This document shows positions 17,529 to 25,200 of a stretch of DNA of 64,000 nucleotides, in pieces (within the stretch, counting starts at the first letter, position 1; every line of letters begins with the position of its first letter). Made by a program: the position numbers and the translations under genes. The notes under the pieces are model-generated. The model was given only the letters and a program-made list of their open reading frames with translations, made no database searches and was not told where the DNA came from. This DNA comes from NC2004 sp050874905 (GTDB taxonomy: Bacteria > Bacillota > Clostridia > Lachnospirales > Lachnospiraceae): NCBI GenBank assembly GCA_050874905.1, contig JBNMLP010000009.1, positions 1 to 64,000 on the forward strand. Reading direction: 5' to 3'.

Positions 17529-18601
17529 CTTGTTTTATTCCTCCTTTGCTTCATCACTCGTATCAACTCCCTCTGTACCCTGCATGCTTCTTTACGCTTT
17601 ACATAAATACCGCATTTTCTGGTTTCATTCTTCATCTTTTGAAGCACTCCGACGCTCCGCTCATGCATATAAAGCGGTGTACCTGTCCGCCGGTACAATC
17701 GTCTTGCCTCCAGCACCTGGCGCACCATTATTTTCTGGTACTCTGACATTTCACCATAGGGAATAAACTGATAGTTTCTACTCATTGCCCAGTCAAGTTT
17801 TCTGTTCCTGCCTGTGGGCAGTTCTTCTTTTCTTGCCTGTCTTTGCGATGCGATACGCCTGTCGATATCCACCGGCATATACCCCTCACTTAATCGGTAG
17901 CTGCGGATTGCTTTTCCTCTCCCCGGCGGTGTAAGGGCAAGGTAGACACCATACTCTCTTGAAACTCCTTCCCACAACTGGTAATAGTGATCCTGCACCA
18001 TTCTTCTCTTAAAATCTGCATAGGATCTGCTTTCGAGGATGCACTGGTCAATGTCCCGTTCCACCTGCTCTTTTCCGGTTCGTTTGCCATCCTTTTTCTC
18101 ATAATCTGTTGAATAATCCAATGCCGGATCCTTTTCCTTTAATGGTCCGGTATGATATTTTTCTGCCAGCCGGTTTGTCAGTGGTCGTATCACTTTCTCC
18201 CAGTCTCCTTTTTGATAACGGTACTTTCCACCACTTCTGCTGACAGAATTAAAGACCAGATGCATGTGCATATGGTCTCTGTCTTTATGAACCGAGCAGG
18301 CATAGTCATACGCCCCGGCAAGATATTCTTCTGTCCATTCCTTTACAAACTCCAGAGCCTGCTCCGCCGGTATCGTCTCATCTTTTGAAAAAGAAAACTT
18401 AAAATGATAACCTTCTCTGGTGCCGTGCGTGGGGCGTAGCTGCTTTGTCAAAAAGAATGTATCCAAGATCTGCTCCGGTGTCACCCCGGCATTGCTGAAG
18501 CACAAACCATCCGTCTTTCTTTCATTGAAGATATACGGAATGGACTTTCTTAAATGCTCCTTCGTCTTGATGGCATCCATCTTGATGATTAACGACATCA
18601 C
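17525..18601 (-). CDS. MOBP-type relaxase (PF03432 family)
   Basis: The 358-residue protein carries the three-histidine metal-binding motif of MOBP relaxases in VHKDRDHMHMHLVFNSVS (near residue 105). An upstream block is YHFKFSFSKDE..PAEQALEFVKEWTEEYL. The enzyme nicks the transfer origin and stays bound to the 5' end. Length is at the short end for the family, leaving about 200 residues after the nuclease domain. It follows mobC by 24 bp and overlaps orf177 by 4 bases. The likely catalytic Tyr is in the N-terminal IPYIFNERKTDG block, but this is my inference. Confidence 0.87.
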   Translation of the reverse strand: MMSLIIKMDAIKTKEHLRKSIPYIFNERKTDGLCFSNAGVTPEQILDTFFLTKQLRPTHGTREGYHFKFSFSKDETIPAEQALEFVKEWTEEYLAGAYDYACSVHKDRDHMHMHLVFNSVSRSGGKYRYQKGDWEKVIRPLTNRLAEKYHTGPLKEKDPALDYSTDYEKKDGKRTGKEQVERDIDQCILESRSYADFKRRMVQDHYYQLWEGVSREYGVYLALTPPGRGKAIRSYRLSEGYMPVDIDRRIASQRQARKEELPTGRNRKLDWAMSRNYQFIPYGEMSEYQKIMVRQVLEARRLYRRTGTPLYMHERSVGVLQKMKNETRKCGIYVKRKEACRVQRELIRVMKQRRNKTR

Positions 18602-18625
18602 GCTCCCTCCGTTTCTTGTGTTTCC

Positions 18626-18955
18626 TTATGCCCCTTTCATAAGCCGGATGGTGCTTTTCATCATTCCATAAACTTCATCCAGCTTTTCTAACAGAGCTGC
18701 TCTCGGTTCCACATAATTGTGTTCGTTATACTTTTTTGCGATCTGATTGATGTTCACACCGATCTTGTTGATCTCATAGATCATCTGCAGAATCGAACCT
18801 TCAAACTCGTCCCTTGTCACCTCCGGCGGACATTTGGCGATGCTGCGGATATATTCACTCATGGTTTTATGCTGATCGTTTGCCTGTCTTGACAGGGCAG
18901 CTTTTTCCATCGGTGTCATTCTCACTCGAAGGATCTCTGTTTTTGCGTCATTCAT
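18626..18955 (-). CDS. mobC: MobC-like relaxosome accessory protein
   Basis: This small protein of 109 residues begins with a ribbon-helix-helix-like stretch (ILRVRMTPMEKAALSRQANDQHKTMSEYIRSIA). It ends with a helical block typical of MobC mobilisation proteins (GVNINQIAKKYNEHN). It would bind the transfer origin and help the relaxase open DNA. The ribosome site GAAGGGAG precedes the ATG, and 20 bases upstream of the ATG lies the first of the 21-bp palindromes. It is the first gene of the leftward mobilisation operon. Confidence 0.85.
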   Translation of the reverse strand: MNDAKTEILRVRMTPMEKAALSRQANDQHKTMSEYIRSIAKCPPEVTRDEFEGSILQMIYEINKIGVNINQIAKKYNEHNYVEPRAALLEKLDEVYGMMKSTIRLMKGA

Positions 18956-18974
18956 GCGGTCACTCCCTTCTTAT

Positions 18975-19100
18975 GTTTGGACAATTTGTCTAAACGCAAT
19001 TTTTATCTTTTTTTCTTTTTGTCTGGACATTTTGTCCAAACGCTGGAAAATATCTTCTTTTGCTTCTTTTGCTTTTTTTGTCTGGACAGTTTGTCCAAAC
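18975..19100. repeat. Three 21-bp palindromes upstream of mobC
   Basis: Copies lie at 18975-18995, 19021-19041 and 19080-19100. All fit GTYTGGACA-N3-TGTCYAAAC. Start-to-start spacing is 46 and 59 bp, with T-rich tracts between. Copy 1 ends immediately before the mobC ribosome site. The arms carry one or two mismatches each, so as DNA they look like a dimer-binding operator rather than a perfect RNA hairpin. They are either repressor operators or part of the transfer origin. Confidence 0.8.
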
Positions 19101-19257
19101 ATAGTGTTTTCTGAGCTTTATCTGCTTTATTTTGGCACATAAAATGTGCCTTTTTCCCCTCTCATTCAAGCCCTGCAAGATACGCATAATGTGGACACAT
19201 CTATGCTTTATCTTGTAAGGGATGGATCCCTTATACCCTCTGATAATGAATATAATA
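19101..19257. other. Candidate transfer-origin region with two further inverted repeats
   Basis: This gap upstream of mobC contains a perfect hairpin GGCACAT-AAA-ATGTGCC (19134-19150), followed on the plus strand by five T. It also contains a second palindrome TAAGGGAT-GG-ATCCCTTA (19216-19233). Transfer origins of MOBP elements usually lie just upstream of mobC, so this is the best place to look. I cannot identify the nick site from the sequence. Confidence 0.35.
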
Positions 19258-19998
19258 TTACTTCTTTGTTCTTTTCTTCTTAACCTTCTTTTTCACCGGC
19301 TTCTTTTTTGCTTTTTTCTTCTTAATCGTTTTTTTCTTTTCTACCTTTTTCTTTTGCAGCTTCTGTTTTTCCGCTTTCTGCTCCTGTTCCAGTTTTTGCT
19401 GTTCCTCCTGCAACTGCTTTTCTTTCATCTGATTGATCTGGACTTCCGTATAATCCGTTTGAGAAACAGACACCTGACAACTTTTCAGATTATAATTGCA
19501 CTGATAAACACTGCCATCGGGCAACAGTATAAAACTTGCCACATCGAAGGCTTGTGTCTGTTGATAAGTCAGCTTTTTGACTGAGCTGCAGTTTCTTTCC
19601 TGACATATCTGAACCAACTGCGTCTTTAACTCTTCATAAGCTGTCTCTGACATAAAACCCAAAAAGGGTTCCAGATCTGTCATGTCTACAGACATACTCT
19701 CTCCGGACTCCTCTACCGGTGTGTCTGTTTTTTCGCCATCCGGATCAACGGATGCTTCTACCCCCTCTATCGCAACACCGCCTCCGGATGCTGTCTCAGC
19801 TCCGATAGCTGTTCCACTGGCAGTCTCGGTTCTCGCAACATTTTTCCGACTCTCATTCTTTGGCATGATCACACTTTTTGTCACTGCCCCCAGAATGATC
19901 ATCAGAAATAAAGCTGCGCCCACCGCCGCCATAACAGTCTGCCTGCCAAATCCTCTGTCTCGTTGTTTCCAGTAAAATCGCCGTATTTTTCTAAGCAT
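19258..19998 (-). CDS. Single-pass membrane protein with Lys-rich tail, conjugative element
   Basis: The 246-residue protein has a short basic N-terminus and one membrane helix (VMAAVGAALFLMIILGAVTKSVIM, about residues 24-47). A Ser/Thr/Ala/Glu linker follows, then a small folded region of about 90 residues with two Cys (QICQERNCSS and VYQCNYNLKSCQ), a Gln/Glu coiled coil, and a striking tail of alternating Lys stretches. It would face outside the cell. I do not recognise the family; position resembles the CD1107-type accessory genes of Tn1549-like elements. Its ribosome site is directly preceded by a copy of the 21-bp palindrome. Confidence 0.72.
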   Translation of the reverse strand: MLRKIRRFYWKQRDRGFGRQTVMAAVGAALFLMIILGAVTKSVIMPKNESRKNVARTETASGTAIGAETASGGGVAIEGVEASVDPDGEKTDTPVEESGESMSVDMTDLEPFLGFMSETAYEELKTQLVQICQERNCSSVKKLTYQQTQAFDVASFILLPDGSVYQCNYNLKSCQVSVSQTDYTEVQINQMKEKQLQEEQQKLEQEQKAEKQKLQKKKVEKKKTIKKKKAKKKPVKKKVKKKRTKK

Positions 19999-20016
19999 AG
20001 TTTCCTCCCTTTCTGC

Positions 20017-20084
20017 GTCTGGACAATTTGTCTAAACGCTTGCTTTCTTTCCTCTGCCTCTATGTCTGGACAAATTGTCTAAAC
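20017..20084. repeat. Two 21-bp palindromes upstream of the Lys-tail membrane protein gene
   Basis: Copies at 20017-20037 and 20064-20084 have the same sequence pattern as the mobC cluster, GTCTGGACA-N3-TGTCTAAAC. Spacing is 47 bp. They fill the gap between the stop of the hydrolase gene (20086) and the start of the next gene (19998). Copy 4 again ends just before the ribosome site (AAAGGGAGG), exactly as copy 1 does for mobC. Confidence 0.8.
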
Positions 20085-20085
20085 G

Positions 20086-21756
20086 CTACTTCTTGTCCCA
20101 CTTTTTTAGTCTCCTGAAATATGTAAAATTCGTATATACCCCAAACATCGCACCTTCGGTATTCCCTGTCAAAGAGGATCCACTGGAACTGGTACAGTGA
20201 AGCCATACTACTCTGCCATCCTTCAGTTTCCCACAGTAAATCCCTACATGGTTTGCTCCGCCGGTTTCACCGGTCTTGCTTTTTAGTCCGATATCGCCCG
20301 GCTGCAACTGATCAGCAGAAATATCGTGAAACTTTTTGGAGCCGATAAAGATTGCCGTCGTGGATCCATATGGCACACTGGTCACTCCTGCCTTATGAAA
20401 TGCCCATGCCGAAAAAGAAGAGCAGTCCAAAAACTCAGGCTTGTCTCTTCCGTCTGCCTGCCGCTTCTCCATGCTGTATTTCACACTTTCGATCAGGGAG
20501 GCACCTTTCTCGATCACATCCCATGCCTCTGCCGGTGCCGTATTGTTTTTCTTTAATTCTTCTAAGATTGTTTTGGCAGATTCATTGGATACACTCGTTT
20601 CTTCATTCATCACATAGTACCGCAGGACATGAGGCACATACTCCACATCCCCGTAAGAAGCATAACCAAGCTCGGCACACATCTTTGCTGAAAATATCTG
20701 TGCATTTTCTTTGGTATAACAGCCATAGTTTTTGAGTGCCCAGTCAATATAGCCATTGCCAAAGTTATATCCCTGCAGGGCAAGGGAAATTCCGTTGATG
20801 TCATTGGGATCTTTGCACTTTGCTTTTGTCAGACAATCTGACAGTTCATGCGTCCCACAGTCTATGCTTTCCTCTGCACTGTCAATAGGCGGATTTACAT
20901 TGTAATATGACTGCGCTGTCTGCATCACATCTGGCGGATTTCCTCCACTCTCCTGCTCGATTATGGCAAGACACAGATCCACATAATCATCAATACCATA
21001 TTTCTCACAATACTCTGAAACCATTTCCCGATAACTTTCTGTCTTTTCCGATACCTGTGCCTGATAGGTTCCATCCTGTGATTCATCAGCAGCTCCACCG
21101 GAACCAACAATAGTACCAATCGCCCCGACAATCACAGCAAGCAGGATAATGACGAGCAGCACGATCCACACGACCGGATTTGCTGCCACTGATCTCACGA
21201 TGCTCTGCATTGTCTTAACAAGTGTTTTTGCTGCCTGCGTTCCCGCTTTTGCACCTGCCTGAACCGCCTGTGCAGATTTCTGTGTAGATTTCCCTGCAGC
21301 CTTTCTCTGTGCTTTTTTGTATCGGTTTCGTTGTACTAAAGTCCGCATACCTCCCACCGCCATCCGGCTGCTCTTTTGAACCGTCTCTCTGGATAAAGCA
21401 ACTTGTGTCTCATCCGTATGAGCAAAGTCTCTTTCTTCATAAGCATTGTCTGCCACGCCGCTTCCAAGCAGCATCAGATGCATGGATTGCACCATAAGAT
21501 CTTTTGTTTCATAAATAGAAAAAAGGACTCGTTCACTTTTGGATGAACTGCCCTTTTTCTTTCTTTTGGCTTTATTTTGTTTTTCAATCCCCTTTTTCTT
21601 TACCCGGCTTTTCTTTTGATTTCTTGTTTTTTCTTCCTTCGCCATTGCTTTGGCTTTCTTTAACATTCGCTGTCTGGAACGGTAATCCAGACTCCCAAAT
21701 ACTCTCTTTGCCGGCTCACTCAAGGATTCAATAACCTCTCTGTCGAGCTGATCCAT
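20086..21756 (-). CDS. Lysozyme-like / NlpC-P60 peptidoglycan hydrolase, CD1108/CwlT type
   Basis: The 556-residue protein has a basic cytoplasmic N-terminus (about 190 residues, with KKAQRKAAGKSTQKSAQAVQ style repeats). One membrane helix follows (VVWIVLLVIILLAVIVGAIGTIV). Outside the cell come a lysozyme/transglycosylase-like domain (YGIDDYVDLCLAIIEQESGGNP...GISLALQGYNFGNGYIDWA) and a C-terminal NlpC/P60 peptidase (FLDCSSFSAWAFHKAG with the catalytic Cys, then GGANHVGIYCG with the His). It opens the cell wall for the mating channel, like Tn916 Orf14/CwlT. Length and order match the CD1108-family mobile-element proteins. Confidence 0.9.
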   Translation of the reverse strand: MDQLDREVIESLSEPAKRVFGSLDYRSRQRMLKKAKAMAKEEKTRNQKKSRVKKKGIEKQNKAKRKKKGSSSKSERVLFSIYETKDLMVQSMHLMLLGSGVADNAYEERDFAHTDETQVALSRETVQKSSRMAVGGMRTLVQRNRYKKAQRKAAGKSTQKSAQAVQAGAKAGTQAAKTLVKTMQSIVRSVAANPVVWIVLLVIILLAVIVGAIGTIVGSGGAADESQDGTYQAQVSEKTESYREMVSEYCEKYGIDDYVDLCLAIIEQESGGNPPDVMQTAQSYYNVNPPIDSAEESIDCGTHELSDCLTKAKCKDPNDINGISLALQGYNFGNGYIDWALKNYGCYTKENAQIFSAKMCAELGYASYGDVEYVPHVLRYYVMNEETSVSNESAKTILEELKKNNTAPAEAWDVIEKGASLIESVKYSMEKRQADGRDKPEFLDCSSFSAWAFHKAGVTSVPYGSTTAIFIGSKKFHDISADQLQPGDIGLKSKTGETGGANHVGIYCGKLKDGRVVWLHCTSSSGSSLTGNTEGAMFGVYTNFTYFRRLKKWDKK

Positions 21757-21811
21757 CGATCACCACCTCCGATTTCTCATCATAGGATTTCGTGAGATTT
21801 TCAATTTTCTG

Positions 21812-21840
21812 TTGAATCATTTGGGGAAATGTGATATATT
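21812..21840 (+). promoter_or_regulatory. Promoter of the antisense RNA
   Basis: TTGAAT (21812-21817), a 17-bp spacer and TATATT (21835-21840) form a clear sigma-A promoter reading right. It uses the same two hexamers and the same spacer length as the toxin promoter on the other strand. The transcript would start near 21847. Confidence 0.7.
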
Positions 21841-21846
21841 GATATC

Positions 21847-21879
21847 AGAAAAGAAAAGCACCCACTCCAAAGTGGATGC
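21847..21879 (-). terminator. Terminator of the toxin mRNA
   Basis: The stem GCATCCACT-TTGG-AGTGGGTGC (one mismatch) reads leftward into TTTTCTTTTC. It lies within the first 35 bases of the antisense RNA, so the two RNAs overlap tail to head. Confidence 0.6.
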
Positions 21880-21945
21880 TCCCATCAAGGTTAAATGTCC
21901 TTACGGACACCGCCTATCCTGTTTGCAGACAGGATAGGCATTTTT
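21847..21945 (+). ncRNA. Antisense RNA, predicted antitoxin of a type I system
   Basis: The promoter above and a strong terminator (GCCTATCCTGT / ACAGGATAGGC, 21912-21939, followed by TTTTTA) delimit a plus-strand RNA of about 100 bases. It is antisense to the 3' end of the toxin mRNA, which is predicted to run leftward to a terminator at 21858-21879. The overlap is about 90 bases, and only the last toxin codon is covered. This is the arrangement of txpA/RatA-type systems. No ribosome site or credible frame is seen on this RNA. Confidence 0.62.
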
Positions 21946-22060
21946 ATTTTCGCTTGTTTCTCTTGTCGAGAAAGGCAAGCAACGCTATAACAAGACTACC
22001 GAAGGCACATAACAATGTCAGTATGCCCAGGAAAATCGAAAGGATTTCAAAAGCTGTCAT
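21944..22060 (-). CDS. Putative holin-like toxin, type I toxin-antitoxin
   Basis: This 38-residue peptide begins MTAFEIL and ends FLDKRNKRK. One hydrophobic helix of about 25 residues (ILSIFLGILTLLCAF, then SLVIALLAF) is followed by a short basic tail. This is the hallmark of the holin-like toxin family common in Firmicute mobile elements. It has a strong Shine-Dalgarno, GGGAGGTGG, before the ATG. The leader contains GCCTCCC about 40 bases earlier, which can pair with that site and would hide it until processing, as known for type I toxins. It probably inserts in the membrane. It lies between the hydrolase and VirB4-like genes of the element. Confidence 0.8.
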   Translation of the reverse strand: MTAFEILSIFLGILTLLCAFGSLVIALLAFLDKRNKRK

Positions 22061-22162
22061 TGGCGCCACCTCCCTTCCTATGTATTCCGGCAAGCCGGTC
22101 ATTGGTGTTGGGAGGCTACCACCCTGTCATGGGTACTTTCCTATGGCTTTCGCCATGCTACT

Positions 22163-22191
22163 AATATATCATTTTTCCTGTCACAATTCAA
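22163..22191 (-). promoter_or_regulatory. Promoter of the holin-like toxin gene
   Basis: Reading left, TTGAAT (22186-22191), a 17-bp spacer and TATATT (22163-22168) precede a leader of about 95 bases. The leader has hairpins ATGGC-GAAA-GCCAT and CCGGC-TT-GCCGG and the anti-Shine-Dalgarno stretch. Confidence 0.7.
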
Positions 22192-22215
22192 CGATTTTCG
22201 TCAATTCACTTGTCC

Positions 22216-25200
22216 TTATTTTTCCACTGTCTGCTTTACATTTTTATCTTTCACCATCTCATGAAAATTCGTATTAAATAACTGGTACAGACTGCTGTCC
22301 TTTTCCATTGTATTGTCAAAAGGCACGATCTTATCTCCAAACCGGATAAGCCCTGTTCCCGGCTCTGCTCCATTGACACAGGCAAGCTGCTCCGATGAAA
22401 TATCAAACAGATCTTCCACCGCTTCTTTATCCATTGTGCCCTGGTCAAGCAAAAGCATAAACTCCGAATTGGATACCATTGTTTTCGTGGAACGGTTCCG
22501 TTTTGCATCTATGAGATTCTGGCTCATGCCGGTGCAGATGCCACCCCGCTTGCGGACCTCACGCCACATCTTTTCCAATGCATGTAAGCTGTATTCCTCT
22601 CCCCAGAGTTCATGCATTTCATCCACATAAACCCAAGTGGCAACTCCGTCAGACTGATTATATTTGATCTTCGCCGTGATGCTTTCGATCATCACGAGCA
22701 TTGCCATTGCACGCATCCGCTTTCCAAGCTCCGAAAATCCATATACGGTAAAGCGGTTCTCATCGGATATGGACTGCTCTCTTGCGAAAATATCCAACGT
22801 ACCATCTGCAAATACCTCCAGTTGCTCCACGATTTCCTTTGCCGCTTCGTTGTCATCATATAATTCCATGATCCTGTTTCGCATCACAGGAATGGTTGGA
22901 GATTCCGGTCGGTTCTTCCTTCTTCGTTTATCCTTTCTTTTCCTAAAATATTCCTCATACATGCTGCTGACTGCCTTATCGATCACAGCGATATGACGGC
23001 TGGTAAGCGGTGCCGGTTTCAACGCCTGCTCACAGATGGCATACGCAAACTCTGCTTTTTCTGCCACAAAGCGGTCAATATCCGGTACCTCGTCCGGCAC
23101 ATGAAACGGATTGACATAAAAAACATTTTCCGCTGACTGTGTCAGATTGATATACTGACCGCCCCATGCTGCAGCAATGCCTTTGTACTCACCCATTGGA
23201 TCCACCACGATAATGTCATCCTTTGAGAAGCACAGCACCTGTCCCATTTCCGATTTCTCATTATAAGATTTTCCGGAACCGGGTACTCCAAACACCATCC
23301 CGTTTCCATTCTTTAACAGTTTTCGGTTTCCAATGATCAGATTTTTCGATACCTTGTTAAATCCATAGCAGTATCCCAGATCATCATGGATCTCCTGCAC
23401 ATTGAACGGAATAAAGATCGAAAGTTCCTCCGATGTAATGGTCCGCATCGTATTCACAAATCTTGCCCCCGTCGGCAGAGAAGTATTCAGTGCGTCTAGT
23501 TGCCTGTGTGAATGGGGAACGATATCCATGTTATGTGTTTTTCCTATGATGCGGACTTTTTCCGTCCACTCCTCCAGTTCTTCTCTGGACGATGCTTTGA
23601 TAACGATCGTGATCCCCACATAAAGAAGCCGTTCATCAAAAGAAGAAATGCGGTCTAACATCTCCTCCGTATCTCTTTGCTGCTTTCTTGCATCCTGCTT
23701 TACAAGCTGAAGCTTTGTTCCTGCAAAATCATTTTTGATATGGAGCAGTCCCTTTTCGTCCGTCACATCCGTGCTGTTAAGAACATATTCATCCTGTCCA
23801 TCCTTCCACTGAAACTCTAATGACCACTCTTTCGTGTCCGGATACACATAACCATAAGGTGTCTTGGTTTCCTTCAGCTTGTATTTTCCTAATGGAAGCG
23901 ATACATGAATGGTTCCATCTTCATCCATCGTGTAACCGGTAATGCCGCCACATTCCGAAGTAAATTCCACACCTTTTCCGGTTGTAAGAACAGCCACTTT
24001 ATCGCCATCCTTGAACCATGTGTCACGGGCATTGTCGGTACTCTGTCCATCCTGTGTCAGGATATCTCCATCCGCATAAAGTGTAAATTCCACGCCATCC
24101 AGTTTCATCTCTTCAAAAATGAACTCCTGCTTCTCGTTATCCCAGCCCTTTAACACTTCGCCAGTCTTTAAGAGATTTAAGCGTCCTTTTGTCTCTTCAT
24201 TCAGGTACTCCAGCGTGATCGTCACATGGTGATATCCTTCCTCGTCAATGTAGCTCTCGTAATTGTCTGCCTTGCTGTTTACCACAACCTCCACATACTG
24301 ATGATTGATATGCATACCATCTGCAGCAGCTACCTCATAAATATGATAGGTTCCGGAACAGAGCGAATCCACCGTTACTACTTCACCGGATTCATCACAG
24401 ATAAAGGTATCTGCCGTCTTGGTTTCACCATCTTCCATATATTCCTGTGTCACCAGCTCTTCTTTTCCATCCACTACCTGATAGATCTGATAACTGGTTC
24501 CCGGCTTTAATACGGTTTTCTCAGTGTTTTTGTCTTTCTTGATGATCTTGAAATAAGCCTTGAATAATTCATTGACCTTTTCAAACTCATATACCCTGCC
24601 ATTCTCTGTGATCTGTGCCTCAAAATCATCCACATAATACGCATCTACATCTCCGGAATCCACCTGATGTACCACATAGTTTCCATAGGCCAGATCTCCT
24701 GTTGCAGCATATCCGTCCGCATTTGTCTTGATCGTTGCTCTTTCGTCATCGGCACATTTTTCATAACTGCCTTTCGATTTCAAATACACCTGAAATGTTG
24801 TATTGTTCTCCGGATAATATTTTTTTCGGGTTGGATCATAAGATTTCTTCTTTACGGCGATCTTTCCTTTGATCGGTGAGTCGGAAAAATCTGCCTCAAA
24901 AAGAACCGGTGTAAACTCATCCGTCTTTGCAGATGCGTCGATCTTTAACTCTTTTACTTCATCGCTTAACAAGAAACCTGTCGGGGCTTGTATCTCTTTC
25001 AGATAATAGGTATTACCACTTCTGAGATAATCGGTTGTTAATCTTCCGCCGCTTGTCTGATAGACACCGGATGCTTTGGCATTGCCTGCCGCATCATAAA
25101 CGGTTGCTTTCTGCGTACATTCCTTGTCTGCATACAGTTGAAATACAGCACCGTCTAAAGTGGCATCTCCATGAGCACTGCCATCTGCAGAGTCTCCGGA

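Noticed and set aside
22216..23700. LPXTG sortase signal for the adhesin
   Set aside because: No LPXTG-like motif, membrane helix and basic tail occurs after the Cna-B repeats; the frame goes straight into VirB4 sequence.
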